Assembly (NCBI GenBank): GCA_030737875.1
Contig: CM060910.1
Coordinates: forward strand, 617,037,303-617,101,302
Length of the DNA: 64,000 nucleotides
Direction of reading: 5' to 3'
Source of the DNA: Allium sativum
Taxonomy: Eukaryota; Streptophyta; Magnoliopsida; Asparagales; Amaryllidaceae
In this document: piece by piece, positions 49,189 through 61,985 of the stretch
Layout of the letters: every line of letters starts with the position of its first letter
Position numbering within the stretch: position 1 is the first letter of the stretch
Made by a program: the position numbers and the translations under genes
The notes under the pieces: model-generated
Told to the model about the DNA's origin: nothing
Database searches by the model: none
The model's input: only the letters and a program-made list of their open reading frames with translations

Positions 49189-52100
49189 AAAACCCAATTT
49201 GACATCAAATACAAGGCTCTGAATAGAAATTATATCGGCTTAGATTCAATATCAAATTCTGAAACCAACAAATATCGTATTGGAAATAATGATATAAATA
49301 TATCTTCCAAGTTTCCATAACAATATCCATATAATCACAGAATCCAATATCGAAATATTTCGAAGATGATTTCCATTCAAATCCATTCCAATTCATATAT
49401 TGGAAATTTTGGTTATATTAAAACCATTCACAAATCCAATTTATTTCATTTAAAAAAATATTGGATTTCAAATTTAGTTAACAACTAGTTCATTTCGATA
49501 AAAAAATATTTTTATCTTTTCAAATATGGAATTTTTCGTCCTAATTCTTTATAAATCATTTATTATGATTTTAGACAAATTATCAATATTTTTAATAATT
49601 TTATTAAGGCTCTTTCAGTCGATTTCCATAAACGGTCATCGAACTGCACTTACAGTGACCTTTTCCAAATTTGATTTGGACATAATTCCAAATCCAAACG
49701 TTAGATTTCAAATCTCTTGTATTCGTTGGAAAACTCTTTTCTATACGAACCCAACGATTCCAGTTTTAGGAGAATCCGACGGTCAGATCTCCCGTAATAT
49801 AAGTTTGAAGTCAATGATCGAAATTCGCGAACGGCCGCGGCGCGATGCATCTTATTCAGGCCATTATATTATATATATATATATATATATAATATACTTC
49901 ATCGATTTTCATTTATAACATATTTTATAAATCGTTTATAAATTCGTTTTAAAACGATTCTAACTTCATTTTCAATTTTAAATCAAAATTGAATACTCCT
50001 TATCATTATATTATTTAAATGATAATATTTTCAAAATATCAGATTTTGAAATAATTTCCTTTTCGATATTCCTTTTAAAAATGAATAAGATCGATACAAA
50101 TATCGTTCGCGTCAAAATGGCGCATATCTAATTAACACGGCTTCATATATTTCAATATTTTTCATGTCCATCCCAAATCGGACATCAAAATCATATTTTG
50201 ATCCATTACTGAATATTATTTTAAAATAAAGATATTTTAAAATATTCATTATTCATCATTTTAAAATATTCGTTAAATTTAAAATATTCATTCTTTCCAA
50301 ATTGGAATCAGACCCAATCAATTACGATATAATTTTATTTATATGGATTTCATACACATATGTACACAACAATAATTACAATAATCAAACATAGTCAATC
50401 ATCATCCAGAGTGCATTACATAACTGCATAAGTGTTAAATATAAATAATTAACGCTTACAACAGTCTGTCAACCCATCAATTGACATACAACTGAACAAT
50501 TGGGATTAGTGTACGTCAAATATCATCCCAATACCCGTGTGAGGTTTCAACCAACAAATATTGAATATTATTTATGCAGTTGGGCGATGTGTAAAATTAT
50601 CGTCCCAATCAATATCAGTTAAATGAGTGTACATAAACAAATCGTCTGATTTGTAAATGAATATTTTTTTTTCATATACGCGTTAAATATTATATTTTTA
50701 ACAATGAAATATTTTATTCAACACATGAATATTTTATACGGTTCATTTATATAGTAAAAATGATATTTTTATCATTCTAACATATTTTAGAAAATTTTGG
50801 CAGTATAACGGCGCGATACTAGAGCCGAAATAAGGTCTAGCCTTAACCCTCGCCTAATACTGGCTCGCGCCATATACAAACCAAATTCCATCAATTCCAT
50901 TCACTTCCCAAACCAAATTCAAACAAATAAACCAACTAAACCAACAACCAAGCATCCATGGTTTCAAACAAAGGTGTCGGGTGCTACAAAGCATTATCTG
51001 CATCTTAGTATATATATTTAACTAGGAAATAAAAGTAGAGTAAGAAGTTCTCACCTTTGATTTCCACTCCATAATTTTATTTTCTGAATTTCTGAACAGT
51101 TTGGATTTGCCTGAAATTCCAATGCAATCTTTTTCACGCTGTTCATAGTAAAAATAACATTTTTAATATGATGTTTATATATGTAAAAATCGCATTTTTA
51201 AACCTTCCTATATATATTAAAAAAACATATTTTTATTCCGACGCTATATCGTAATAACACACATTTTTAATTAAAGCTATACATAGAATAAAATCACATT
51301 TTTATATTTCTAAAAATAATTTCATACATATGATAAAAATCCAAATTTTATCTAAATAAAAATATTTCCTTTTTACGGTAAAAATCATATTATTACATCA
51401 CTGAAAATTATATTTTTATATCGCCATTATATATAAAAAAACATATTTTTATGACGCTACTATATATATTAAAAAAATATTTTTATATCCCTAATTATGT
51501 AATAAAAATCATATTTTTACAAAGCCACTTATGTAATAAAGATCATATTTTTACAATGCTACTTATGTAATAAAAATCATATTTTTATTTCAAATCTATA
51601 TATATATATAAATCAAAATTTTCTATCGCTATTCTACATATAAAAATCAAATTTTTATTCGTATTCATATATATATAAATCAAAATTTTATCGTGCTTTC
51701 ATATATATATAAATCATAACTTTATATATTTAAAAATCATAACTTTATATATTTAAAAATCTTATCATTATATAAATAAAAATCTCATCTTTATTAAATA
51801 AAATTTTCAATTTTATTAAATAAAAATTTCATTTTTATTACATAAAAATCTCAATTTTATTACGTAAAAATCTCATTTTTATTACACAATGTTATATATA
51901 CATAAAAATCATATTTTTATTTGCGTAAATAAATGAAAATAAAAATAAAAAGTCACCTTTCAAACTAGGGTTTTTGGTCTAAACGGGGCTCACAGGTGGA
52001 GGTGGAGGCCAAGGAGGGGTTGCACTAGCGGCTGACGATGGTAGGGGTGGCGGCAGGTCGTTGGTAGTGCTCCGTTGGGCGGAGGCGCGGGCTTTCAGGG

Positions 52101-53223
52101 TTTTTAGGTGATGTGGGTTTTAAACGTGGAGGAGGGCGGCGGTTCTCGTTCACATGGCCGGAGGGGAGGTCGCAGTCTGGTGGGGGACAGCGGCGGCGCC
52201 GCTGCTGCGGCGTTGGAGGGTGGGCAGCGTGGTTTTTTTTTTTCATTTTATTTTCTTCGATCTGAGATTGAAAGGGGGTGGTTGACTTTGAATGGGAGAG
52301 AGAGAAAGCATTGGGGGGGTTATATAATATATATATATATTAATTTAATTTAATTTCAAAAAGTAACCTTTTAATTTGAACTCCGAATCGTACCCAACGA
52401 CAGTCACTCCTTGCCAAATACCCCCATTCCAAACACAATGGGATAAGTCCCGTAAGCCAATTCGACCGTTATGATCAGTTTTCATCAAAATTAAAATATA
52501 AATTAATGTAACGTTCAAAATTGAATTCAACGTACATTTTAATTTACCGAGACCACATACTAACTCCAAAAATTCCCGAAAAATATACCTAAATATGTTT
52601 TGACGATACGGTCCTAACAAAATTAATTACTCGAATTTGAAGACCGTTTGAAAAACGGTCATTTTCCAGTCGAAAAAATTCAAATTCAAATTGCCAAACA
52701 CGTTTAAATTCACCACGCTCACATATTAATTCCAAAAATTATGAAAATTGGAATCTAACAATAATTTGGCATTCTGGATCCAACAAAAGTGGTTTCGTCA
52801 AAAACGGAGGTCGTTTGAAAAATGGCTATTTTTAAGGGCTATATATTATATAATATATATATAAATTCCATAGCGACTATTCTGAATTTTAAACAGGGCA
52901 TAAATTTTTATTCCCGTTATGAAATATGGATTTTTCACATTAGTTAGAAAGATATAATTAAACAGACTCAAATATTTCTGGTTTTACTGAAATCCGATTT
53001 ATTTTGAATCTTGTACATTCAATTGAATTTTGAAATCGAATTTTCATACTACCGCGCCATTTTAGGCTTGTTATATAATTGAAATAAATTTATTCGTTCT
53101 AACTTCGATTAAAATAAATTTTTAGTCATTATTATTTAAAATAAATCATTTTAAGTATTCAAAATCCAATAAAATAGCTAAAATAAAAATTTTAAATTGG
53201 TTTTGAAAATCCGGGTTGTTACA

Positions 53224-53715
53224 ACAATAATGTTGTTTTGACGATTAAATGAAAAAATGAGAATATGTATTTGACGTAAACCAATGGTAATGTCAGGGGT
53301 ACGAAATAGGCATTTGCATGTTAGCATTGGATGTGGATTGAATGAGTGGAAGTAACGAATGTGTACATGAATTTAATGAAAATCAAATTAGTGAACCGAA
53401 GCTAAATGATCTGAGTAACAATAACTTTCATGTCAACGAAAAGAATATGTATTTGTATGTGATATTAGATGCTGAAAATCAATTCCACCTTATAGGCTTA
53501 TGCTATGTTACTTACGTTATATATTATTTATGCTATACACGTTAATGTTACTTATACGTGCATGATGCGCATTGGGTTATTTAGTATTTTAGCAGGTTGC
53601 AAGAGTGAGTGCTTCATTTTGGAGCTCGCTTTTGCGCTATTGTGCTTAAATAATAAGTTAACTTGCCTATAACGCTTATATAAGGTATGCTTATGCAAAT
53701 AATGCAAATAGGATA

Positions 53716-53758
<43 letters not shown>

Positions 53759-54040
53759 GAGGTTTTCCCGGCCATGAGAGCCGTTTTCCAGCCTTGAGAG
53801 CCGATGTATATATTTTTATCTCTTTTGGCATATTGCCATAGTCCCTTCGTGTAGGGGAGACTCTACCAAAATTTTCCGTAAATCCAGGCATTATTTTCTA
53901 TTTTAAAATCTGGTAACTTATTTTTCATTCTAATAAGTTTAATGTTATTATTAATGGAAGTATCTTGGTTAAGTTATACGTACCTACAATTTTAGACGAC
54001 GCTTCCTTTTCAAGGACGATCAGCCTTAAGGGGAGGAGAT
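53224..54040 (+). mobile_element. Element D internal region, last fragment, with polypurine tract
   Basis: This AT-rich sequence has no recognisable pol domain and includes TA runs (53717-53758). Its end, CTTTTCAAGGACGATCAGCC then AAGGGGAGGAGAT (54028-54040), closely parallels the B1 sequence before its 3' LTR, so it is the 3' end of a gypsy internal region. Confidence 0.6.
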
Positions 54041-54970
54041 TGTAACGAACTAGTTTTTCAACATTTTATAATTATGAAGTTGATTGAATTTGATATTTAA
54101 GAAATTTATATTTGTTATAATTTTAGTATATTTAACTTGATTTTTTTGTTGATTTTATAAGTGCGAATTTAAAACTTAACATTTGAATTTAAAGTTGTCT
54201 TGTTAAATTTAACGATAGTAGTATTTTAAAATTTATTGATATATATGGTAGACGGATCATAAATTTGATTGATTGATTGATTGATTTAACTTGGTTATTT
54301 TGTTTAAATAAAATTTGTTAAGTTGAATTTGGTTTTAAATTAAATTTTAGATATGTATTTGAAAATCTTATTTTAGATATGAATTTGATATTTATTAATA
54401 TGGAGTGTGTTGAATATACTAGTATTTGGTAGTGTATACAATTGAGAAATTATTTATTTAACTTGTCTTTTAGGCTGGAATTTAATGCCACCTTTTTGAT
54501 TTGTTCTGAGTTGTTTTAACACGTGTCCCTATTGACTCCTTGCGTCCATCCCCTTTTCTTTATTATTCCTTTAGTCATATCCTCTTTCATTCCCCAAATC
54601 AATTTTTTTCCAAATCCCTAAAATGGCTCTGCCCAAATCATCAATCGCCTCCTCCCCTTCTTTGCCTCAAGTTGTTCCAAAACCATTCTGGCGACCATCT
54701 TCGACATTGAACCTGAGCCACCAGAAGCCTCCTTCCATCGAACGTTGCAACCGTCAAACCAGGTCCTCCACTGTCTGTCTTTTTCTCCTCGTGTCGAAGC
54801 CTAGCTGTTGCGTTCCAACGTCGAACTCCAGTAAGCACAACCACCAGCAAGACCACCGCATCAAGCTACCCTCATTCAAACCCCTTCGTTCGATCCACCG
54901 TGGTCAGTTCCACGATTCCGCGCAACCTAACTGTCACCGCGTCGAGCTCTCCTGCTTCTTCCTCTACCCA
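54041..54970 (+). mobile_element. Element D 3' LTR, left segment
   Basis: It starts TGTAACGAACTAG directly after the polypurine tract. An AT-rich U3 is followed by a CT-rich leader from about 54530. A 141-codon open frame beginning MALPKSSIASSPSLP (54623-55048) lies in the leader but runs into inserted B6 sequence and shows no known domain. The LTR is cut at 54970 by B6 and resumes at 60026. Confidence 0.65.
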
Positions 54971-56225
54971 TGTAACAACCCGAAAAATCTGAACCAATTT
55001 AAAAATTTTAAATTGGCTATTTTATTGGATTTAAAATATTTAAAATAAATATTTTAAATAATAACGACGAAAAGTAAGTTTGAATCGACGTTTGAAAATA
55101 AATATAATTAATTCTAATTATAAACAAGGCCTGAAATGGCACAGTAGTTTCAAAATTTGAATTCAAACTTTGACTGACTGTACCGGGTGCAAAATAAAAC
55201 GGATTTTAGTGAAACCAAAAATATTTAAATATGTTAGTGAATATCTTTCTAACGAATCAGAAAAATCAAAGTTTCATAGCTGGAAGCAAAAGTTATGGCT
55301 AAATGAATTTTCAGAAAGGTTGCTATAGAGTTTATATAGCCCGTGAAAATGGCCATTTTGCAAACGACCTCAGAATTCAACGAAACCACTTTCTTTGGAT
55401 CCGGGATGTCAAATTATTGCTATGTTTCAAATTTCATAATTTTTGAAGCTAGTATGTGAGTGTGGCAAAGAAAAATGTGTTTGGTCGATTTCTATTAAAT
55501 TGGATCGACCAGAAAAGGGCCATTTTTCAAACGGTCTCAGAATTCGACGAAACTAGTTTTGTTGGGACCGTATCGTCAAAACATAGATAGATTTATTTTT
55601 CGGGAATTTTTAGAATCAGTATGTGGTCCCGGCAAATTGAAATGTACATTCAAATTAAATATTGAATGTTTTATATTTTAATTTGAAGGAAAACTGACTG
55701 AAACAGTCGAATGGGCCTACGAAACATATCCCATTGTGTTCGGAATGGGGGTATTTAGCTAGGGACAACAGTCATTGGGTTTGGATTGGAGTTCGTATGA
55801 GATAAGGGGAATTTTTGGATTTTTAAAATTTATAAATATAAAAAAAATTCTATTGGCTCATATTGTCTCTCTCTCCCCGCTACCCCTTTCGTTCGAACGG
55901 CGGAAAAGCTCCTCCCCTTCCCTCCTCTTTTCCTCTCGATCCACGCACTAATATCGAGTGCCCCAGTTGAGGTTTTTGAAGAGGGTCCTCCAAGCTTCAA
56001 ATCCGTATAGGCATCGCCTCTTACCATCGCGTGTTCGTCGAGATCCAAGTCCACGAAGTCGGAACCTTCGCGCCGCCGGATCTTCCATTGGCCGACGTCA
56101 AGTTCATCAACACCACCATGCCCTGGTGCGGTTTTCGAGGCTCTACAACGTGGCGCAACCTGATCGAGGCCTAACATCACGGATTGAACACAAATCCGAA
56201 CTCTAGTTTTGAAGAATTCTGAGAG

Positions 56226-59200
56226 GTACGGCTGATTTTAAATTAAACTATTTTATAGCACTTTAAAGCGCTACGGTTTTTTATTTCACTGTAAAAATCA
56301 TATCTTTTTCGTTCGTTGATGAAATTCAGTGAAACAAGAGACAGTGAACTCGTGTGGGCGTCTTCTACATTCTAGAAGAGACCGAATATTTTTCTGAGCC
56401 TTCTGCTATTTTTGGTGGAGTGGAACCCAATGTGAGATTTCTGAATTATAAACGATATGGAAAACGACAATGTATAAATTATATAGCTGATGTATGAGTT
56501 ATATAAGCGTTGTACACCTCATGTATAAGCGTTGTATAAGTTGTACGTTCGATGTATAAGTTATTATGCATTGTAAAAATTATACATGTGTTGAATAGAA
56601 GTGAAATATACTTATATATATATATATATATATATACGCCCCTCGTCCACAAACCATGGACGATATTTATTGGTTGTGATTGGTGTGAAAATTGGTTGAT
56701 AGCGAATGGTTGATTAGAATTGTTTGTGGTTGAAATTGATTGATTGTGGTTGAAAAATACCCATTTGTGGTTGAGAATTATTTGGTTGAAACCACATAGG
56801 ATTAGTTTGTGGAAATGAAAAAAATATATACATGCCGCCTGCGTGCGAACTAGATGCATGAAATCCTCATTGTCAAAAGTCGCGAGGCTTTAAGGTAGAA
56901 CGAGGAGCCGTACTAGGGACGGCCCTGGTTTTAACTACCCTGCCGTTATGCTGCCAAAATTTTGAATAATATTCATGTGTTAGAATTATTTTTATGTGTT
57001 GAAACTATATTCGTGTGTTGAATAGAAAACATTCATGTGTTGAATAGAAATTCATTCGTTGAATAGAAATTCATGTGTTGAATGGTATTCGTGTTTTAAA
57101 TAAATTGTTTTAACAATAAAAATCACATTTTTATTTTATATATACGAACTATAAAAAACATTCATGTATTGAATAGAAATTCATTCATTGAATAGAAATT
57201 CATCTGTTGAATGGTATTCGTGTTTGAAATAAATTGTTTTATAATAAAAATCATATTTTTATCATCTATACGAACTATATAAAATAGTCATGTTTTGAAA
57301 TAAATTGTTTTATAATAAAAATCATATTTTTATCAGTATATGAACTATATAAAATAGTCATGTTTTGAAATAAATTGTTTTATAATAAAAATCATATTTT
57401 TATCATCTATATGAACTATATAAAATAGTCATGGTTTGAAATAAATTGTTTTATAATTAAAATCATATTTTTATCACCTATATGAACTATATAAAACAGG
57501 CGTGTTTTGAAATAAATTGTTTTGCAATATAAATCACATTTTTACTATATACATGAATCGTTGAAAATAGTGAAGTGTCGAAATAAATTTCGGTTGGATA
57601 AAATTATCATTTTTATCAAATGTATAAAAAGAAAATAGTTTTGAAATTGAAGAATCGATAATATATATATATATATATTTATTTATATAATTGAAATATA
57701 TTGAATAACGAGCTGCAGTTCGTGTTTTAAAACCGTGATTTCAAACGATTAGTGTGGGAGATCTGACCGTCGGATTTTCCCAAAACCGAAACCATTGGGT
57801 TCGCTTTGGAAACATCTTTCCAACGACACCAACTTTGTAAAGATCCAACGGTTGGATTGTCTGGAATGTTTAATTCAAATCTGAAGAAAAACAGCGCTAG
57901 AATCGATTATATTTTTATATATATAAATATAATTAAATTAAATCGAAAAACGACGCTGTAGTTCGTATTTTGAAATCGAAACTTAAACGAGTGTACCGGG
58001 CGATCCGACCGTCGGATTTTCCCAAAACTAGAACCGTTAGATTCGTTTTGAAAAGATCTTTCTAATGATATAAAATTTGTGAAGATCCAACAGATAGATT
58101 TTCAGATATGTGTAAATCAAATCTGAAGGAAAACAGCGCCATGGCCGCGCTATGGCCTGAAGCGTCGTTTGAATGAAATGGCTATTTTTAAATAAATAAA
58201 AATAGCGATAAATCGTTATAAAATATAATAAACGATATGGAATGTGAAATTTAGAAACTAACTGAAGGTTAGCTAAGTCGAATGGTTTCCTGAGTTTTGA
58301 TCTGATGTTGGTTTCGGCCTTCGGGGTTAATATTTGGGAAATCGTTCTCTTGCTGATTTACGATTAGTGACTGATGAATTGAAATAAGGCATATGTTGTG
58401 TTTGTGTAGTACTTGTTTATCATATACGTGAGTTGCTCAGAAAGACTGAGTTTATCCCATTCTGAATAACTGATGTCCTGGTTGGGAGGCATCCCAAAAT
58501 ATGGATAATGAGTGGTGATCGTCCAGACGTACGTGGAGAACGATGGGTATGCGAGGTATATAGTGCCTCCGGTTTTGTTCAGACCCAGAACGGACTTGCA
58601 AATGGACTGTGTGACTGACATGGGAATTAATTCTGTGATTGATAGCCATCAGTTGCATGGTGTGAATTGCCTGTGTGCCATGCTAAGATGCAGTGATCAA
58701 GGCTTCTGTTGAAAAGCAAAGTCTTGTGGTTGATGATCAAAGCACCGCCTGTGTGGCGTAGCTTTGTGTATAACGTGAATTCGCGAGCCTCACACCCCGG
58801 TATGAACCAGAAACGAGAGACGACATCAGGGAGGGCATGCGTTTCCTTCTAGCTAGGGGTGGTGTCAGTGCTTAAACTGGCTGACATTTATATTATCTTC
58901 ACCTGTGTGGTTGTTGCTATTGCAAGGCGCCTCGGATATATCGGTCGATCCGGGACCGATGGAGTCATTCGTTGGCTCATTTACGCCCCAAAGGGTGGGG
59001 AAACGTATTGTTCAGGCACTATAATCAACTCCGTGTGGACCGGCCCTGACGATCCAAGGGGAGGTTGCGGTTGTTCCTGAGACACGGGCTAGAGCGTCTC
59101 GAAGTCGGTAAGGACTATCTTTTGCCTTGGTTCATGACGGAAATCCAATTTCCAAATACGACATCGTGCGGTTTTGATTGTAAACCTATATTTGGCGACA

Positions 59201-59705
59201 TAGTGGCATGGGACGCTCATGTCGTCTATGATTGATATTTATGATTGTTTATAAAATTAGAAACTAACTGGAAACGAGCTAAGACGGATGGTTTCCTGGG
59301 TATTGGTCTGATGTTGGTTTCGGCCTTCAGGGTTAATACCTAGGGAATCATTCTCTTACTATTTTATAGTTGGAGTCTGATAAAGAATTCTTTTGTTTTA
59401 TTCGTATCAAGCATTTTTTGGCCATTATAAGGTAAAACTCTATCCTCCGGTTTGCGTTGCATTGTGTGATGGGAACTGAGTCTTATAATGGCTTCATTTT
59501 TATAAAAAGCATTGCGATGTTTAAAAGATTGATTTGTTTTAAAGCACTGGCAATCCAATGGAGTAAACACGTTCCGTGAAAGTGGCGTGGTCCTGGGATT
59601 AGCCATATTTTAAAATGTGTTAATTAGATTTTTCATACCAGTCCCATGACTGACTCGTAGTTTGTTTCACTTGCAAACTCGGGTGCCCTTTTTCTACACG
59701 GGCAG
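56226..59705 (+). other. Candidate LTR intron, B6
   Basis: The donor GAG|GTACGG is weak. The hairpin CAGTC/GACTG (59639-59652) carries CTGAC (59650-59654). It is followed by CCCTTTTTCTACAC and GGGCAG ending at 59705. Length is 3480 bp and the branch A to AG distance is 52 bases. Confidence 0.45.
57110..57550 (+). repeat. AAAAATCATATTTTTAT palindrome field (B6)
   Basis: Five or more copies of TAATAAAAATCATATTTTTA and variants occur at roughly 75-90 bp spacing, each with GAACTATATAAAATAGTCATG nearby in altered forms. Equivalent fields lie after the donor in B5, B2, B3 and B4. Confidence 0.85.
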
Positions 59706-60025
59706 CCTTGTGTTCAGGTTAGCAGGCTCTTTCTCGATAGCTGGAGCTGAGGATGGATTCTATCATTTATCTCTTTTTATGCTGTTCAGATCCTATTGTA
59801 CATATTATGTTTGTTTTCTGCTGTAGACATTTATGTACAGCTGAACTGTATTTGTACTAAGTATGATCTTGTATACTGTGTAACTCTGATGATTATCTTT
59901 ATCCAGTCGATTATTTGTTCTTTATCTGGTGTGTTTATTTATTTCTGTTCTGCTATTATCTGTTTATGTGTTATATTCCAAAGATTACCCTTGCAACCCT
60001 CAGTACGAGTTTTGGGGTCGTCACA

Positions 60026-60542
60026 ATCCACTTCGTCGACCAAAGGTAAGTATACCTTACGATTAAATCTATTTCAAGTTTGCGACTTGGTTTACACTAA
60101 ATATGATTGTAGGATATTGCTTTAGTCACATAGCTGGCTACCTTGGTTGTCCGTTCTATCATAGTGTTAAATTACATGTCTGTATCAACCTGCGCCATAC
60201 ATGTATCTTCAGTTTTGACAAAATACAGGAACTTGCATGTTTCAAGTTTTAGTGTGATGCCTTTTTTAACTGTATGCTACTATGTTCTGTCATATTAGTT
60301 TGGCAACTTGCATACTTTGTTTCCTCGGTGTATTCGCTATAACACCTATTGAACACGTCCGCTTGGTTTGCATTGAGTCAAGTAGTGTCTCACTTATTCA
60401 TAGAAACCGTGACCGCTCGGCTCTCCCAAGCTTCCTTTTTTTTTCAAACCCATTATGATGAACAACATAAGTTTTGTTGGTTAGAACCAGATCTCGGTTT
60501 CATCTCGTATTCTTCATAAATGCCATGGATTATGACTGTAAC
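60026..60542 (+). mobile_element. Element D 3' LTR, right segment (incomplete)
   Basis: This continues the leader of 54041-54970 with CAAAG|GTAAGT at 60046, a near-perfect plant 5' splice site. T-rich intron-like DNA follows, ending where element E inserted at 60543. The remainder of this LTR is outside the window. Confidence 0.6.
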
Positions 60543-61539
60543 TGTAACGACCTGTATTCTACACATCGTAGGATTGTAGAATATTTATTTCTTTCCCATG
60601 TAAAGTCGTATGGTCATGTAACTTTGGGAAACATCCATTAGAGTCATTTCCCATGTTCATGATTTTTGTCGATTTTTAAATGACCATTTTGACCTTAGTT
60701 AGTACTGTTTTGGCCATAACTTTTGATTGGAAAGGAATTTTGACCTGAAACCACTTCCATTGGATTCGTTTGATGGTTTACCTTTCCGTAGAGTGGTCAT
60801 AATAGCCAAACGGACTTACCGTTTGGGAGATATGGCTGAAATAAGGTTTGGAGGGTGAAAAACTGCTTAACCGGGCCAAATCGGGTGATTAGTGAGTAGG
60901 CCCATAACCCATTTCGGGATAAGGGTTATAGGGAGGCTGAAATGAGATAGAGGATCATTCCATTTTAGTTTTCTAGCCTCCACTTATCACCAAGGAACCC
61001 TAGAAATGGTCTCCAACCTCTAAATCGCCTCCAAATCACCTTTTGGTCAAGGATTTGGCTTAGCAACCCCTAATCAAAGAAGATCTTCACCAAAGAAACA
61101 TAGGAGCTGCTGTTTGGCATTGAGATTCACATCAAATCAGAGAATTATTTCAGATCTTAGTTTATTTGTGGCTAAGGTGAGTGATTTGCATAGTTTTGCA
61201 CTAATTATGGCTAATTAGGGTTGATTAGTGTTAATTAGCGAATTTAAACATGATAAAATTCTGGAAAAATGTTTATAAAATTCGTAATGATGTTTTAGAC
61301 CTCTGATATGAATTTGGGTTAATTTGGTTATGTTTTGCTAATCCTATCATTAGTTTCACCTAAATATGCTTAAAGGGAAATATGGGATTTTGGGTATGTT
61401 TGATCCATTTCTACCTATCATATTGATGTTTTGATGTTTGTGGTTGATTATGCATGTTGCTATGACTGTATGAAATGCTTTGTGACTGCTTAGAATAGTT
61501 GGAACGGTCGAAAACGCCGTCGAGAGGCGTAAACAACTC

Positions 61540-61985
61540 GCTGGACAAGGTGCAGGGATTCGGATCGCATAGGGGACTGAGGGTCGATCGGATCGCCCTA
61601 TGGGATCGTGGGACATCACCACGAGCCGAGTCGTCTCCTCCGAACCGAACCATCTGCGCAAGGCCCACGGGCACCAACCGCGAACTGCTACCCGATCCGA
61701 TCCACTGGTGCTTCGCGTCACGATCCGACTAAAGGAAAGCAACATCCGCGAACCGATGCACTACGAGACGACGATTCGAACCAGGGGGAGCCACGAGCTG
61801 GAGGAGCGCGATCCGACCCATGTGGGGTATTCCGATCCGAACTGAGGAGAGGAGCACGATCCGAAGCAGAGAGAAAGAGGACCGCGATACGATCCGAACT
61901 GTGGCAATCTGGAGACCCGACTCGATCCGCCAAGGGTGACGACGATGCGACCCGATCCAGTGAAGAAGGAGCATTCTGATTCGAA
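61540..61985. repeat. GATCCGA/TTCGAACC word-rich field
   Basis: GATCCGA or CGATCCGA occurs about eight times between 61690 and 61960, with related GATTCGAACC and GATCGGATCG words before and after. Spacing is irregular, so this is not a simple tandem repeat. It is markedly GC-richer than its surroundings. Confidence 0.75.

Larger units (their letters stand above)
42451..51956 (-). other. Candidate LTR intron, B4 (interrupted by copia-like LTR)
   Basis: On the minus strand the donor-like AAAG|GTGACT is at 51956-51951. The hairpin CAGTC/GACTG (42509-42522) carries CTGAC (complement 42507-42511). The 3' end is CAGGCAG at 42451. Length without the nested LTR is about 5483 bp. The donor is weaker than in other copies (GTGACT rather than GTGAGT). 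Confidence 0.42.
39478..53223 (-). mobile_element. Family B LTR B4 with two nested solo LTRs
   Basis: On the minus strand it starts TGTAACAACCCGG (53223) and ends GGGTCGTTTCA (39478). Removing the family A solo LTR (39677-42338) and the copia-like solo LTR (43298-47315), each with one 5-bp target copy, leaves about 7056 bp. CAATAA occurs just outside both ends (39471-39476, 53225-53230), one base away from each, so the target duplication is imperfect. The family B order is kept: doubled U3 block, CCCCCATTCCAAACACAATG block (about 52423), GC-rich leader (about 51965-52240), donor-like GTGACT, AAAAATC palindromes (about 51130-51930), four stem-loop modules and acceptor module. A 200-bp internal duplication adds length. 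Confidence 0.85.
54971..60025 (+). mobile_element. Family B solo LTR B6 in D 3' LTR
   Basis: This 5055 bp LTR starts TGTAACAACCCG and ends GGGGTCGTCACA. The flanking pentamers are ACCCA (54966-54970) and ATCCA (60026-60030), a target duplication with one C/T change. In order: doubled U3 block (55350-55600), CCCATTGTGTTCGGAATGGG block (about 55729), GC-rich leader (55860-56215), GAG|GTACGG donor-like site (56226), TCATGTGTTGA words, ATAAAAATCATATTTTTAT palindromes (about 57110-57550), two palindromes of the ATCCGAC.GTCGGAT type (about 57756, 58003), and acceptor module (59639-59705). Confidence 0.87.

Noticed and set aside
54623..55048. 141-codon frame starting MALPKSSIASSPSLP
   Set aside because: It lies in the CT-rich leader of the D 3' LTR and crosses the 54971 boundary into inserted B6 sequence, so its end is accidental. 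No domain was seen.
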